DNA of 64,000 bases, taken from NCBI RefSeq assembly GCF_007954355.1, contig NZ_VOLR01000004.1, forward strand, positions 124,001 to 188,000, given 5' to 3'. This DNA comes from Colwellia hornerae (GTDB taxonomy: Bacteria; Pseudomonadota; Gammaproteobacteria; Enterobacterales; Alteromonadaceae). The position numbers were made by a program, and so were the translations under genes. Positions 1 to 10,514 of the stretch are shown here, piece after piece (within the stretch, counting starts at the first letter, position 1; each line of letters opens with the position of its first letter). The notes under the pieces were generated by a model that saw only the letters and a list, made by a program, of their open reading frames with translations, was not told the DNA's origin and did not search any database.

Positions 1-1382
1 AGGTGTTCGCTAATAACCCGTGTTTTAGGAAAACGTTGTTTGCCTAAAAAGGCAAGAAAGAATAGCCGGCAACTATAGATACTGGTCAGCAATGCCCCTA
101 AAATTGCGCACCACCATAAACTAGGACCTGCTGTAGGTGAAGACCATAAACTTGCAATGATCGCTTCTTTAGAAAAGAATCCTGAAGTGCCGGGCAAAGC
201 AATTAAACACGCTAAGCCAATCAAAAAAAGCGTTGCTTCAACGGGAAGTTTCTTTAAAAGCCCGCCCATTTTATATAAATCTTGCTGGTGGTGTAGCGCA
301 AGAATAACTGTACCAGCTGTCAAAAAAAGTAACGCTTTAAAAAAGGCATGAGTCATTAAATGAAAAACCCCCGCAGACCATGCCCCAGCGCCTAAGGCTA
401 GCATCATATAGCCAATTTGGCTCATGGTTGAATATGCCAAGACACGCTTAATATCATTTTGTGCTAAGGCAGCAAGGCCAGCAGTTAATAAGGTAATGCC
501 ACCGAGCCAGGCAACGTAATTCATCACCTCTGGTGTCATTAGAAACACACCATTCATCCGGGCGATTAAGTAGACCCCAGCCGTAACCATAGTAGCGGCA
601 TGAATAAGTGCACTGACCGGTGTCGGCCCTGCCATAGCATCGGGTAACCAGGTTTGTAATGGTAGCTGTGCTGATTTACCGACAGCGCCGCCCAACAATA
701 ACAAAGCAGCCCAGTATGCTTCGCTATTTTTAGCGTTTATTGAGCTTGCAGTAAAACTTGCTGTGGTTTGCGCTAGTTGGTTAATTTCAGCAATATTTAA
801 GCTTGCCAGTGACTTAAACAATAAGAACAAACCAACCGCCATCGCCGTGTCACCAATGCGAGTGACAATAAAGGCTTTACGAGCAGCCAAAACATTATTT
901 CTTTCCTGATACCAAAAGCCAATCAGTAAAAAACTACATAAGCCAACGCCTTCCCAGCCTAAGTATAATAGGACTAAATTGTCCGCTAAAACCAACACTA
1001 ACATCGCGACAATAAACAAATTCATATAGGCCATAAAACGGCTAAAATTCTCATCATCCTTCATATAAATAGCAGCAAATAAATGAATTAAAAAGCCAAC
1101 ACCGGTAACCACTAAAATCATTACTGCAGAAAGTGCATCAAGGTAAAAACTAATGTTGACCTCTGCACTGCCAATAGAGAACCATTGCCAGAGGTGCGCA
1201 GTGATCACACTCGATTCATGCAACGATAATTGATTAGCCAAAAATAGACTGCAAAGTGCAGCAGCAGCCATAGAGCCAACACTTAGCCATGAGGCGATAG
1301 CCCAATTAAGGCGTTTACCAAAAGTAATCAGTACCAAAAAACTTATCAGTGGATATAAAGGTAAGCTTGCTAATAAGCTCAT
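1..1382 (-). CDS. nuoL: NADH-quinone oxidoreductase subunit L (partial, 3' end outside window)
   Basis: Membrane-arm antiporter-like subunit of complex I, which couples NADH:quinone electron transfer to proton translocation across the inner membrane. About 460 codons are visible from the ATG; the remaining C-terminal part, including the long lateral helix, lies beyond the left edge. The translation is a string of hydrophobic helices with the family signature KSAQLPLQTWLPDAM, whose lysine (about residue 236) is a proton-channel residue in NuoL/M/N proteins, followed by HAATMVTAG. It follows nuoK with a 7-bp gap as the next gene of the nuo operon; nuoM and nuoN would be expected beyond the edge. 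Identity is very secure; only the end is unseen. Confidence 0.97.
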   Translation of the reverse strand, partial: MSLLASLPLYPLISFLVLITFGKRLNWAIASWLSVGSMAAAALCSLFLANQLSLHESSVITAHLWQWFSIGSAEVNISFYLDALSAVMILVVTGVGFLIHLFAAIYMKDDENFSRFMAYMNLFIVAMLVLVLADNLVLLYLGWEGVGLCSFLLIGFWYQERNNVLAARKAFIVTRIGDTAMAVGLFLLFKSLASLNIAEINQLAQTTASFTASSINAKNSEAYWAALLLLGGAVGKSAQLPLQTWLPDAMAGPTPVSALIHAATMVTAGVYLIARMNGVFLMTPEVMNYVAWLGGITLLTAGLAALAQNDIKRVLAYSTMSQIGYMMLALGAGAWSAGVFHLMTHAFFKALLFLTAGTVILALHHQQDLYKMGGLLKKLPVEATLFLIGLACLIALPGTSGFFSKEAIIASLWSSPTAGPSLWWCAILGALLTSIYSCRLFFLAFLGKQRFPKTRVISEH

Positions 1383-1389
1383 ATTTCAC

Positions 1390-1698
1390 CTATCCCTTCA
1401 TCTGGTTGAGGACATCAATATCTAAGGTGCGATAGCGCCTTTGCATGCGAATTAATAACGCTAAACCCACAGCAACTTCCGCCGCCGCTAGGGTCAAAAT
1501 AAGCATAAACATTATTTGCCCATCGGCCTCTTGCCAAACACTACCCGCACCAATAAAAGCGATGCCAACAGCATTTAACATCACCTCTAAACTCATCAGC
1601 ATAAACAAAGTATTTCTTCGAACGACCACGCCAACAAAACCAATAATGAAGAGCAGGCTAGATAAAATTAATATATGAGTTAAGGGAATTACAGTCAT
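1390..1698 (-). CDS. nuoK: NADH-quinone oxidoreductase subunit K
   Basis: Small membrane-arm subunit of complex I, 102 residues (usual length about 100). Three hydrophobic helices are visible, at about residues 5-25, 30-52 and 60-85. Two buried acidic residues sit in helices 2 and 3, within SLEVMLNAVG and LAAAEVAVGLAL, as expected for the conserved glutamates of the proton path. The start codon overlaps the 3' end of nuoJ by four bases, the usual sign of translational coupling in this operon. The identification is secure from the paired glutamate motifs and the position. Confidence 0.97.
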   Translation of the reverse strand: MTVIPLTHILILSSLLFIIGFVGVVVRRNTLFMLMSLEVMLNAVGIAFIGAGSVWQEADGQIMFMLILTLAAAEVAVGLALLIRMQRRYRTLDIDVLNQMKG

Positions 1699-2222
1699 AG
1701 CCGTCCCCCTCGATGTTCGGGTTTTGCATAATGGTAACCAGCAACAAGCCCAGCCAGTAATAAAAATGAGGAAATCTCGACTGCCAGTAAATAAGGTCCA
1801 TAAAGCAGTATCCCCACTTGTTTAGCATCAACCACTTGGTTATTAAGTTGTAATGCCAATTCACTATTATCAATGACAAAAATTAATTCAACTAAAAGTA
1901 AGGATCCAAGAAAGGCGGGACCTGCCCATAAAGATAAGCCTTTTGACTGCGGCGCGTTGTGCATTTCATCTATGCCTAAACCAAACATCATCACTGCAAA
2001 AACGAATAACACTAAAATAGCGCCGGCATAAACAATAACCTCTAACCCCGCGGCAAATGGCGCCCCCATTAAATAAAAACACACGGCAACAGCAAGTAAT
2101 GAAATAACCAAGTAGAGTAAGGCATGCACAGTGTTTTTTCCAGTCACCACCTTTAAACTAGCTACGATGGCAATAATCGCCGCTAAATAAAATAATCCTT
2201 CAATTGAAGCAAATCTACTCAT
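1695..2222 (-). CDS. nuoJ: NADH-quinone oxidoreductase subunit J
   Basis: Membrane-arm subunit of complex I, 175 residues (E. coli about 184), with five predicted transmembrane segments. The segment around residues 58-75 ([21 protein letters not shown]) carries the NuoJ signature whose helix contains the pi-bulge in known structures. The ATG overlaps the end of nuoI by four bases and the stop overlaps nuoK. The C-terminal tail is short and polar, ending in GGRL. No oddities are seen; the protein is assigned from the motif and operon position. Confidence 0.96.
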   Translation of the reverse strand: MSRFASIEGLFYLAAIIAIVASLKVVTGKNTVHALLYLVISLLAVAVCFYLMGAPFAAGLEVIVYAGAILVLFVFAVMMFGLGIDEMHNAPQSKGLSLWAGPAFLGSLLLVELIFVIDNSELALQLNNQVVDAKQVGILLYGPYLLAVEISSFLLLAGLVAGYHYAKPEHRGGRL

Positions 2223-2734
2223 GGCATTAATCCTTTAATATCAATAGGAGGACGTTCCTGCTCAGCCTGCCCTTTACCTTTATCACCAACCTTAATACCA
2301 CTGTGATGATAAAAATTATAATCATGATATTTCCCAACACCATTGATTAATAAATGCTCTTTTTCATAGACCAGGTTTTGTCGGTCATATTCAGCTAATT
2401 CGACGTCAGGCGTTAATTGAATGGCATAAGTTGGACAAGCTTCTTCACAAAAACCGCATAAAATACAACGCGAAAAGTTAATACGAAAAAATTCTGCGCG
2501 TTTACGTCCGTTATCATCTATGGTTTGCTGTAAAGAAATACAATCAACCGGGCAAGCCACCGCGCATAAATTACAAGCCACGCAGCGTTCCTCTCCATCA
2601 GGATCGCGAGTGAGTACAATGCGGCCACGATAACGCGGGGCTAAATAAGGTTTTTGCTCAGGATATAGCACCGTATCCGCTTTGGTGAAGGTATGCTTAA
2701 GCACTAACCACATAGTGCGTAACTGACTTAACAT
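2219..2734 (-). CDS. nuoI: NADH-quinone oxidoreductase subunit I (2x[4Fe-4S])
   Basis: Peripheral-arm subunit that carries clusters N6a and N6b and passes electrons toward N2 near the quinone site. Two ferredoxin-type motifs are complete: C51, C54, C57 with C61, and C90, C93, C96 with C100. At 171 residues it is close to the usual 180. The N-terminal amphipathic stretch (about 1-20) would anchor it to the membrane arm. A strong ribosome-binding site (AAGGAG) lies before the ATG. It sits 46 bp after nuoH, the largest gap between genes in this part of the operon. Confidence 0.97.
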   Translation of the reverse strand: MLSQLRTMWLVLKHTFTKADTVLYPEQKPYLAPRYRGRIVLTRDPDGEERCVACNLCAVACPVDCISLQQTIDDNGRKRAEFFRINFSRCILCGFCEEACPTYAIQLTPDVELAEYDRQNLVYEKEHLLINGVGKYHDYNFYHHSGIKVGDKGKGQAEQERPPIDIKGLMP

Positions 2735-2780
2735 ATCAGTCTCCTTAAATGCTTCTTATTTGAAGTTATTAAACGAATAT

Positions 2781-3755
2781 TCAAAGCACACCTCCTAAGC
2801 GTAACGCTGCAGTAACTAATAAATTCAACAAAGCAATCGGTAGCATAACTTGCCAGCCAAAAGCTAAAAGTTGATCAAAACGAGGACGGGGTAGCGAAGT
2901 TCTTAATAAAATAAAAAAAAAGACAAAAAATAACACTTTTAAAATAAACCACACCAGCGGTGGTAACCAAGTATCAAGCGGCGCAGGCATCAACCAACCA
3001 CCAAAAAACAACACCACAGACATTGCTGAGATAAGGGTGACACTGAGATATTCACCTAAAAAAAACAGCGCGAACTTTAAGCCTGAATACTCAGTATGAA
3101 ATCCGCCAGTGAGCTCAGTTTCAGCCTCAGGTAAATCAAAGGGTAAACGATGGCTTTCAGCAATACCGGCAATAAGAAACACCGAAAAACCAACAAACTG
3201 ACTCTGTATTAACCACCCATCGGTTTGCGCCAAAACAATATCCCGTAAGTTAAACGTGCCCGTTAAAAGCACAACACCCATAACTGACAAGCCCATAAAG
3301 ACTTCATAGCTAACAGTTTGCGCCGCCGCTCTCATTCCACCTAACAAGGCATATTTTGAATTTGACGCCCAACCAGCTAAAACAACGCTATAAACAGCCA
3401 GTGACGCCATAGCAAGGAAAAACAACAAACCGATATTCAAATCTGAAACACCAATATCTGCGGTGAAAGGAATTACAGCAAAACTCATCAACACGCATAC
3501 GGCGCCAATAACAGGGGCAAGTACAAAAACCAAACGATCACTAAAGGGCGGTATCCAGTCTTCTTTACCCAAAATTTTCAATAAATCAGCTAACGATTGT
3601 AAAATGCCAAAGGGACCAACACGGTTTGGCCCATGGCGGTCTTGCCAAATACCAATCATCCGACGTTCAACCCAGACTAATGTGGCGGCGATAGGAATAA
3701 GCAGTGAAATAATCAGAATTATTTCGAGCAGCTTCCACATGATTTCAGGCGTCAT
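2781..3755 (-). CDS. nuoH: NADH-quinone oxidoreductase subunit H
   Basis: Membrane subunit that forms the quinone chamber at the junction of the two arms of complex I. It has 324 residues and about eight hydrophobic helices. Family signatures seen include ERRMIGIWQDRHGPNRVGPFG near residue 30 (the quinone-site loop), IAESHRLPFDLPEAETEL near 198 and RTSLPRPRFDQL near 285. The first glutamate/arginine-rich loop and the PEAE segment are those known to shape quinone binding. Its start overlaps the end of nuoG by 11 bp, so the two are translationally coupled. Confidence 0.97.
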   Translation of the reverse strand: MTPEIMWKLLEIILIISLLIPIAATLVWVERRMIGIWQDRHGPNRVGPFGILQSLADLLKILGKEDWIPPFSDRLVFVLAPVIGAVCVLMSFAVIPFTADIGVSDLNIGLLFFLAMASLAVYSVVLAGWASNSKYALLGGMRAAAQTVSYEVFMGLSVMGVVLLTGTFNLRDIVLAQTDGWLIQSQFVGFSVFLIAGIAESHRLPFDLPEAETELTGGFHTEYSGLKFALFFLGEYLSVTLISAMSVVLFFGGWLMPAPLDTWLPPLVWFILKVLFFVFFFILLRTSLPRPRFDQLLAFGWQVMLPIALLNLLVTAALRLGGVL

Positions 3756-6699
3756 CTAAGCCTCCCGCCACAAAACGAATAGGTATATGTTGATCTGAAA
3801 TTTTGAGTTGTTTAAGGGTGTTTTGTTGAATAACTTTTAAGTGCTGGTAATGAGTTTGGCGATTTTTTTGATATTGAATAACGTCAGCTTCACTAACCTC
3901 AGTGAGTTTAATACTTAAACCAGATTTATGATCAACAAAATCATTAATATTTCCATAAACGAGATACTGAGGAAGCTCGTTATTGCACTTTAGTTGAGCA
4001 AAACAACTTTTATTATCTGCGCTAACATTTAGCCATTGTCCTGGCTCCCAGCCCTGACTCTCAACAAATTCTGTCGACAAATAAAGTGTTGGGTTTTTCT
4101 CAAGAGAATGAGCGAGTAGTTGAAACTCCGCCGTCAACGCTGACTGCCACTCGCCCTGAAACAAACAACCTTGAGGAAAATAAGTTAACGTTTTTTTAGC
4201 CGTTAAATCTGTGATTACTGCTGCTAACGTATCATCATTGACTGCTACATTTTTATCACTCTCGCGAGTAAAGTTGAAGGATACGTAAACATCATCACTA
4301 TAATGGGAAAGCTGACCTTGTATCTCTACTTGATGGTGATTGATTGATTGATTTGAATTCCAACCCGGCGCCCAAGTAAATGGCATGTTTTTTACGGCAT
4401 TAGGCTTATTACCTTCCATAGAAAAACGATAGTGTTGATCTTTATCTTCAACAACTTTAGCTTCGTGCACAGAAAAATTAGCTGATTGTGATGTTCTGCC
4501 ACTGGCACGCTTGGTCATTCTCGCGACAAACTTTTGCTCTAGTTGTTCATCTTTAAGAGTTGGCCATAAGGTAAAGTTTTCAGAAAAATAATCATGCAAC
4601 TCAGCAAGATTCTCTTTGGGCTTTGCTTTTTTTCTTTGAAGAGTAGCTTGGTTACTTATTGAAAAATCTAAAGCTTTTTCGATATATGACAACCATTTCC
4701 AACTATCTAAAATAGGTAAAGCAGCTGCATGTACTTGACTAAAACGCTGTATTCTTCCTTGATAATTGACAAAGTGGCCATTGCCTTCACTTATTGCCGC
4801 CGCTGGCAAAACAATATCGGCAAGTTGACTCACTCGACTTTCACTGTGATCAAGGACAATTATAACTTCAGCATGCTCTCTTAATAAGGTTAATTGCTCA
4901 TTAGTGTAAACCGTGAGTTCTTGCTCTAAACAAATCAAACCAGCCACTGTTTTAGTACTAACCTTGGCTAAAACTTGCTCAGATGATATTGACTTTTCAT
5001 CAATTAATGACAATAAACCGATACTATTACTTGCTGAAGGCAGCACCACTAAATTAACCTTCGACGGCGTGGCTTGATTTTTCAAACAAGCCATCAATTT
5101 GTTGGTTGCCAATAATATTTTTGCACTCAACAAACTGTCGCCGGTAACAATTAGGGGCTTTTTCGCCGTAGCTAATGCGCTAATAACTTTATTGATAAAC
5201 GACTGTTGTTCGAAGGTAAAAGCTTGCCATTCCTCCTGATGAAAATAATTGCTTTTTTCATTATCAGTAAGGCACAGAACCGTAGTAAGTGCCAACATCA
5301 CTTGTTCAATGTCATCGGGTGCTAACAACAAGCATTGCTCGGTAAGTTCGTCTAATTTTGTTGCCATAGGCTGCATAGCAAAAAAAGGTGAGTTGCGTTT
5401 ACCACTGATCGTGCGCACAGCACTGTCTTGCCAAGAAGCTACGCCCATGCTTGCCGCTTTTTCAATGCCACTGTTTCGACAAGCCTGGCGTAAAGCCAAT
5501 GCGATTCTCGGAGAGGTTTTAGTTAAATCTTCGCCAACCAGTAAAATAAAATCGCATTGTTCAATTTCACGAAGGCTGAGCATTTTATCATCAATAAAGT
5601 TATCACTGAGTAGTTGTTGATACTCTTTGGCTACAGCCATTTGTTGTCTGTTATAACCCGCTGAGAAGTTATCTTCACCAACAATTTGCTTTAAATAAAA
5701 GTTAGCTTCTAATGATGCGCGTGCTGAGCCAATACCAATAAAACGCTTATCCCGAAAGTGTGCCAGTGCTCTTGATACATCTAAACGGGTCAATTTTTCG
5801 GGTGATGTTTGATTGATGCCCTGCGCTTTTTTAATACGCTGTGCGCTATTCACAAAACCGATACCATAACGGCCGCGATCACATAAGAAATAGCCATTAA
5901 GATCATAATTATAACGATTCATTACTCGACGAACTGAACCATATCGTTCACCAATACTGGTATTACAGCCCACCGAACAATGCGCACAAACAGAGGGCGC
6001 TGATTGTAAATCCCACTTACGGGTATAATGAGCAGAAAATACTTTATTGGTGAAGACCCCTGTTGGGCAAACCTCGACTAAATTACCACTAAATTCACTT
6101 GCTAAAGTGCCGTCTTTTTGCCGACCAAAATAAACTTGGTTTTTAGAACCATAAACACCAAAATCTTTACCACCAGCATAATCATTATAGAAACGGGTAC
6201 AACGATAGCAGGTAATACAACGGTTCATTTCATGCCCAACTAATTCACCTAGGTATTGGTTATTAAAGGTGCGTTTAGTGCCCTGGTAATCACGTACGCT
6301 ATGCCCGGTCATTACGGTCATATCTTGTAAATGGCATTCACCACCCTCTGCACAAACAGGACAGTCGTGAGGATGATTAGTCATCATCGCCCCTATAACC
6401 TGCTCTCTAAATTTTGCCGAGTCTTTGTCTTGTAAGCTAATACGCATGCCATCACTGACTGACGTCATACATGCCATGACCAGTCGACCACGGGTATCAT
6501 TTTCATCTTGGTATTGAGTCACTGCACATTGACGGCAAGCCCCAACGGAGCCCATTGACGGATGCCAGCAAAAATAGGGTAAGTTGAGTTTTTGCGATAA
6601 CACGCCAGCCAGTAAGTTATTTTCTTTACTCACTTGATAGGCAATATTATCGATATAGACAGTAACTTTTTGTGCGGCACTGATATTTTTATCATCCAT
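3745..6699 (-). CDS. nuoG: NADH-quinone oxidoreductase subunit G (Fe-S, molybdopterin-oxidoreductase-like)
   Basis: Largest peripheral-arm subunit, 984 residues (E. coli 908). It relays electrons from NuoF/E to NuoI. N-terminal 2Fe-2S ligands C44, C55, C58 and C77 (N1b) are present. The His-plus-three-Cys set H109, C113, C116 and C122 (N5) follows, then C161, C164, C167 and C211 (N4). The extra N7 set, C238, C241, C245 and C273, is also complete, as in E. coli and unlike mitochondrial homologues. The C-terminal two thirds is the degenerate molybdopterin-type domain; it is diverged and somewhat longer than in E. coli. It overlaps both neighbours. Confidence 0.96.
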   Translation of the reverse strand: MDDKNISAAQKVTVYIDNIAYQVSKENNLLAGVLSQKLNLPYFCWHPSMGSVGACRQCAVTQYQDENDTRGRLVMACMTSVSDGMRISLQDKDSAKFREQVIGAMMTNHPHDCPVCAEGGECHLQDMTVMTGHSVRDYQGTKRTFNNQYLGELVGHEMNRCITCYRCTRFYNDYAGGKDFGVYGSKNQVYFGRQKDGTLASEFSGNLVEVCPTGVFTNKVFSAHYTRKWDLQSAPSVCAHCSVGCNTSIGERYGSVRRVMNRYNYDLNGYFLCDRGRYGIGFVNSAQRIKKAQGINQTSPEKLTRLDVSRALAHFRDKRFIGIGSARASLEANFYLKQIVGEDNFSAGYNRQQMAVAKEYQQLLSDNFIDDKMLSLREIEQCDFILLVGEDLTKTSPRIALALRQACRNSGIEKAASMGVASWQDSAVRTISGKRNSPFFAMQPMATKLDELTEQCLLLAPDDIEQVMLALTTVLCLTDNEKSNYFHQEEWQAFTFEQQSFINKVISALATAKKPLIVTGDSLLSAKILLATNKLMACLKNQATPSKVNLVVLPSASNSIGLLSLIDEKSISSEQVLAKVSTKTVAGLICLEQELTVYTNEQLTLLREHAEVIIVLDHSESRVSQLADIVLPAAAISEGNGHFVNYQGRIQRFSQVHAAALPILDSWKWLSYIEKALDFSISNQATLQRKKAKPKENLAELHDYFSENFTLWPTLKDEQLEQKFVARMTKRASGRTSQSANFSVHEAKVVEDKDQHYRFSMEGNKPNAVKNMPFTWAPGWNSNQSINHHQVEIQGQLSHYSDDVYVSFNFTRESDKNVAVNDDTLAAVITDLTAKKTLTYFPQGCLFQGEWQSALTAEFQLLAHSLEKNPTLYLSTEFVESQGWEPGQWLNVSADNKSCFAQLKCNNELPQYLVYGNINDFVDHKSGLSIKLTEVSEADVIQYQKNRQTHYQHLKVIQQNTLKQLKISDQHIPIRFVAGGLDDA

Positions 6700-8047
6700 G
6701 AACAGCCCCTCCCTGTGATGATTGCAGAGTAAGGCTTTTATTGACTATATTGTCTTGTTGATAAGAACAACAACCGTTATCTATATGTTGTTCAAATTCA
6801 TCAGAGAAATAACGTAAAGCACTCTTTAAGGGTTCAACTGCCCCAGGAGCCAATGCACAATGAGTTTTCCCCAGCCACATAAAATCACAAAGATTATATA
6901 GCGTATCAAGATCTTCTTTTCTCCCTGTCCCTTGCTCAATACGGGTTAATACTTCTACTGCCCAAGGTGTGCCATCGCGACACGGAGTGCAAAAACCACA
7001 TGATTCTTGGGCAAAAAATCTCATTAAATTAAGCACCATGGCTACCGGACAATTTTTATCGTCTAAAACAATTAAGCCTCCCGTACCTAAGCGACTGCCA
7101 ACTTTAGCAATAGAGTCAAAATCCATTGGTGTATCAAGATGCTCTGGCAAAAGAAAATCAGTTGATGCACCACCCGGTAATAGCCCTCGTAATTTAAAAC
7201 CGCCTGCCATCCCTCCTGCATGTTGATATAAAATTTCTCGTATCGTTGTGCCCATCGGCAATTCCCACAAACCCGGTGATTTTACCCGGCCACAAGCCGC
7301 ATAAATTTTAGTTCCTGAGTCACTATTAGGCGATAATGCTTTAAACCAGTCGGCACCCTGTTTAACAATATGCGGCAAGTTACATAAGGTTTCGACGTTA
7401 TTAACTACAGTAGGTTGTCCAAACAAGCCGCTTATTTGAGGAAATGGCGGCTTAGCTCTTGGGTTTGCTCTGCGCCCTTCTAAGGCATTGATCAGCGCCG
7501 TTTCTTCGCCGCAAATATAACGGCCAGCACTGGTATGCACATATAAATCAAATGAAAAATTTGTACCCTGAATGTTTTTTCCTAACCAGTTCTGCTGATA
7601 AGCTTCATTAATGGCTTGCTGTAGACGTTTTCCAGCCAGATGATATTCACCTCGTAAAAATATATAGCCCCTATTAGCAGCTATGGTGTAAGCAGCAATA
7701 ATCATCGCTTCAACTAATTGGTGTGGTGCCCCTTCTAATAAATAGCGGTCTTTAAAAGTGCCTGGTTCCATTTCGTCAGCATTGGCAACCAAGTACTTGA
7801 ATGCTGGCGCGTTATCATCATCTGCTTCGAACATAGGGACACAACTCCACTTCATCCCTGTTGGGAAACCAGCACCGCCGCGTCCTTTTAATCCTGAGTC
7901 ACCGACTAAATCTAAAACTTGCTTCGGGCTATAATCATGCAGTGCTTTACTTGCCCCTTGATAGCCGCCTTCGCTGATATAATCATTCAGTGACAATGGC
8001 GATTGTAGATTCACTAATTGAGTGAGTGGACGAATAATTTCAATCAT
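6692..8047 (-). CDS. nuoF: NADH-quinone oxidoreductase subunit F (NADH/FMN)
   Basis: The NADH-oxidising subunit. It binds NADH, FMN and cluster N3. The glycine-rich FMN/NADH loop GRGGAGFPTGMKW lies at about residues 55-67, the GEET motif at about 180, and the N3 ligands are C350, C353, C356 and C397. I place the start at the ATG rather than the GTG two codons upstream, because the AGGAG ribosome-binding site is then seven bases away, giving 451 residues. It ends inside the start of nuoG. A normal family member. Confidence 0.97.
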   Translation of the reverse strand: MIEIIRPLTQLVNLQSPLSLNDYISEGGYQGASKALHDYSPKQVLDLVGDSGLKGRGGAGFPTGMKWSCVPMFEADDDNAPAFKYLVANADEMEPGTFKDRYLLEGAPHQLVEAMIIAAYTIAANRGYIFLRGEYHLAGKRLQQAINEAYQQNWLGKNIQGTNFSFDLYVHTSAGRYICGEETALINALEGRRANPRAKPPFPQISGLFGQPTVVNNVETLCNLPHIVKQGADWFKALSPNSDSGTKIYAACGRVKSPGLWELPMGTTIREILYQHAGGMAGGFKLRGLLPGGASTDFLLPEHLDTPMDFDSIAKVGSRLGTGGLIVLDDKNCPVAMVLNLMRFFAQESCGFCTPCRDGTPWAVEVLTRIEQGTGRKEDLDTLYNLCDFMWLGKTHCALAPGAVEPLKSALRYFSDEFEQHIDNGCCSYQQDNIVNKSLTLQSSQGGAVHG

Positions 8048-8585
8048 GTTCACTCTCCTGGCTTGCTAAATCATTTAAAATATCGATAACATTTTCAGGG
8101 GTTAACTGTTGATAATGTTGTTTACCTATTATCATGGTTGGCGCTTTATCACAGCCCCCCAAACAAACGTTGCTTAAAAAAGTAAACTTTTTATCACCGG
8201 TTGTTTGTCCATAACCTATACCTAGATGTGTGTTAATCGCCTGATATATTTGCTGATATCCCGTTAGGTGACAGGCGATACTGTCACATAAGTGAATAAC
8301 AAACTGTCCAACTTCTTGGCGGTAAATTAAGTTGTAAAACGTAGCGACACCTTCAAGTTCTGCTTCTGGCATATTTAATAAATCAGCAATGGCATATAAG
8401 CTTTCATCGCTGACCCAGCCGCGCTGCTCTTGAACAATTCTTAACGCTTCAATACCTGCAGCTTCGCGTGTTTCCATGATACTGACTTCATGCTCAATCG
8501 AAGATATTTCACTCACAGACAGATACTGCTTATAGTCAATAGTGACAATATTTATTGGTGGCATAGTGTTCACGTTATATTCCAT
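8040..8585 (-). CDS. nuoE: NADH-quinone oxidoreductase subunit E (2Fe-2S)
   Basis: Thioredoxin-like 2Fe-2S subunit that holds cluster N1a next to NuoF. Ligands C100, C105, C141 and C145 are in the expected CDSIAC and CLGGC contexts. I chose the ATG, with a GGA element eight bases upstream, over a TTG two codons earlier; this gives 181 residues against about 166 in E. coli. The extra length is a poorly conserved N-terminal tail, and translation could also begin at the internal Met in MPPINI. The stop codon overlaps the nuoF start region by eight bases. Confidence 0.95.
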   Translation of the reverse strand: MEYNVNTMPPINIVTIDYKQYLSVSEISSIEHEVSIMETREAAGIEALRIVQEQRGWVSDESLYAIADLLNMPEAELEGVATFYNLIYRQEVGQFVIHLCDSIACHLTGYQQIYQAINTHLGIGYGQTTGDKKFTFLSNVCLGGCDKAPTMIIGKQHYQQLTPENVIDILNDLASQESEHD

Positions 8586-8625
8586 CTTCAATTCCTATCT
8601 GTCTAAATTTCTACAACTGTGCTGT

Positions 8626-10464
8626 CTACCTGTCTACATCAGCCATAACATAATCAACGCTACCGAGAGTCGCGATTAAATCGGCGACCATTTGACCTTT
8701 ACTGATCAACGGCAGCATTTGTAAATGAGCAAAGCTTGGGGTACGAATGCGGGTCCGGTAACTCATGGTGCTGCCATCACTAACCAGGTGATACCCCATG
8801 ATGCCCTTAGTCGCTTCCACGCACATTGATACTTCACCAGCAGGAATAACGGGGCCCCACGAAACATTAATAAAATGAGGGATCAGACTATCGATATCTC
8901 GCATAGTTTTTGACTTATCCGGCGGTGTTGTTTGCGGGTGTTCCGCTTTATAAGGCCCTGCTGGCATATTATTTAAACATTGCTCAATAATACGAATACT
9001 TTGACGCATTTCTTCAACTCGTACTCGGCAGCGATCGTAACAATCGCCTTTATTGCCGAGTGGAACCTCAAAATCAAATTGATCATAACCACTGTATGGT
9101 CTTTGTTTACGAAGATCCCACGAATAACCCGTTGCACGTAAACCGGGTCCAGTTATCCCCCATTCAATCGCTTCTTGGCTTGAGTAAGCGCCAACATCAA
9201 TAGTACGATTTTTCAAAATAGAGTTTTGCATCACCATTTTTTCATATTCATCTAAGCGCTTAGGTAAGTAATTAACATAATCGCGAACCAAGACCTCCCA
9301 ACCTTTTGGTAGGTCTTGAGCAATACCGCCGATACGAAACCAACTAGGATGCATTCTTGCCCCGGTAAATGCTTCAATAATGCCAAACAATTTTTCACGG
9401 TCGATAAACATATAAAAAATCGGTGATAACGCGCCAATATCTTGAGCAAAGGTGCCATAAAAAAGTAAATGGCTAAGAATGCGAAACATTTCTGAGGTCA
9501 TAATACGTATGACTTTCGCTCGGTCAGGCACAGAAATACCGGCAAGCTTTTCTACCGCCATCACATAGGGAAAGTTATTCATCACGCCACCGAGGTAATC
9601 AATTCGGTCGGTATAGGGAATATAACTATGCCAAGATTGACGTTCGCCCATTTTTTCAGCACCACGATGGTGGTAGCCAATATCCGGCACACAATCAATT
9701 ATTTCTTCACCGTCCATTTGTAAAACAATACGAAAAGCACCATGAACACTCGGATGATTGGGACCAAGGTTAAGAAACATAAAATCATTATCTTTATCTT
9801 GGCGTTTCATTCCCCAGGCTTGAGGGTCAAATTGCAAGGCTGCTTGTTCTTTATCTTGCTGATCAGGCGGTAGGGTAAAAGGAGCCATTTCTGTGGCGCG
9901 CGCCGGATGTGTTTTTAAGAGCGGATGTCCTTGCCAAGTATCAGGCATTAAAATACGTCTTAAGTTTGGATGGCCAATAAAGGTGATACCAAACATGTCC
10001 CATATTTCTCGTTCATACCAATTGGCATTTGGCCAAATGTGGCAAACACTCGCTAATGATTTATCACTCGCAGGTAAAGCAACTTTAATACGGATATCTT
10101 GATTGCGTTGATAAGAGCGCAGATGATAATTCACCGTAAAATCTTGCAGTTGTCGACCTTTATGCTCTCGGGTGGTTTCATCAATGGCAAAAAGGTCAAA
10201 ACACATATCAAACGGTTGTACTAATTTATTTTTTAGTACTTTCATCAATTTAATCAACTGTTTTTTATCTAACCAAAAAGTACAAATATCATCAACAATG
10301 TTCTCTACCGCGGTGACGGGTTTAAGATCAAGCTCAGGCATAACCGCAAGAATTTCAGCTGTTATCTCTTGTGCTAATTTCCCTTGTAATGATGTTGCAT
10401 CAGATCCAGCTATTGATAAACCTGCCTGCCAATCTTTACTTGCTTTGATATTAAATTCGGTCAT
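8626..10464 (-). CDS. nuoC: NADH-quinone oxidoreductase subunit C/D fusion
   Basis: Fused NuoC (about residues 1-190) and NuoD (about 205-612), as in E. coli and many gammaproteobacteria. The NuoC part has the 30-kDa subunit signature around [12 protein letters not shown]. The NuoD part has [11 protein letters not shown] and [11 protein letters not shown], which line the quinone pocket (the histidine of GPNHP is a known quinone ligand), and it ends in the conserved DVDR. Length 612 is close to E. coli (about 600). It lies 50 bp after nuoB and 40 bp before nuoE, each with its own start region. Confidence 0.97.
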   Translation of the reverse strand: MTEFNIKASKDWQAGLSIAGSDATSLQGKLAQEITAEILAVMPELDLKPVTAVENIVDDICTFWLDKKQLIKLMKVLKNKLVQPFDMCFDLFAIDETTREHKGRQLQDFTVNYHLRSYQRNQDIRIKVALPASDKSLASVCHIWPNANWYEREIWDMFGITFIGHPNLRRILMPDTWQGHPLLKTHPARATEMAPFTLPPDQQDKEQAALQFDPQAWGMKRQDKDNDFMFLNLGPNHPSVHGAFRIVLQMDGEEIIDCVPDIGYHHRGAEKMGERQSWHSYIPYTDRIDYLGGVMNNFPYVMAVEKLAGISVPDRAKVIRIMTSEMFRILSHLLFYGTFAQDIGALSPIFYMFIDREKLFGIIEAFTGARMHPSWFRIGGIAQDLPKGWEVLVRDYVNYLPKRLDEYEKMVMQNSILKNRTIDVGAYSSQEAIEWGITGPGLRATGYSWDLRKQRPYSGYDQFDFEVPLGNKGDCYDRCRVRVEEMRQSIRIIEQCLNNMPAGPYKAEHPQTTPPDKSKTMRDIDSLIPHFINVSWGPVIPAGEVSMCVEATKGIMGYHLVSDGSTMSYRTRIRTPSFAHLQMLPLISKGQMVADLIATLGSVDYVMADVDR

Positions 10465-10514
10465 TAAAAAATGTCCTGCATTATTAGTATTGTTATTTTT
10501 TATTGGTAGTCTTT

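Noticed and set aside
5249-5620. 123-codon ORF opposite nuoG
   Set aside because: It is a shadow of the nuoG reading frame; serine-rich translation without domain character.
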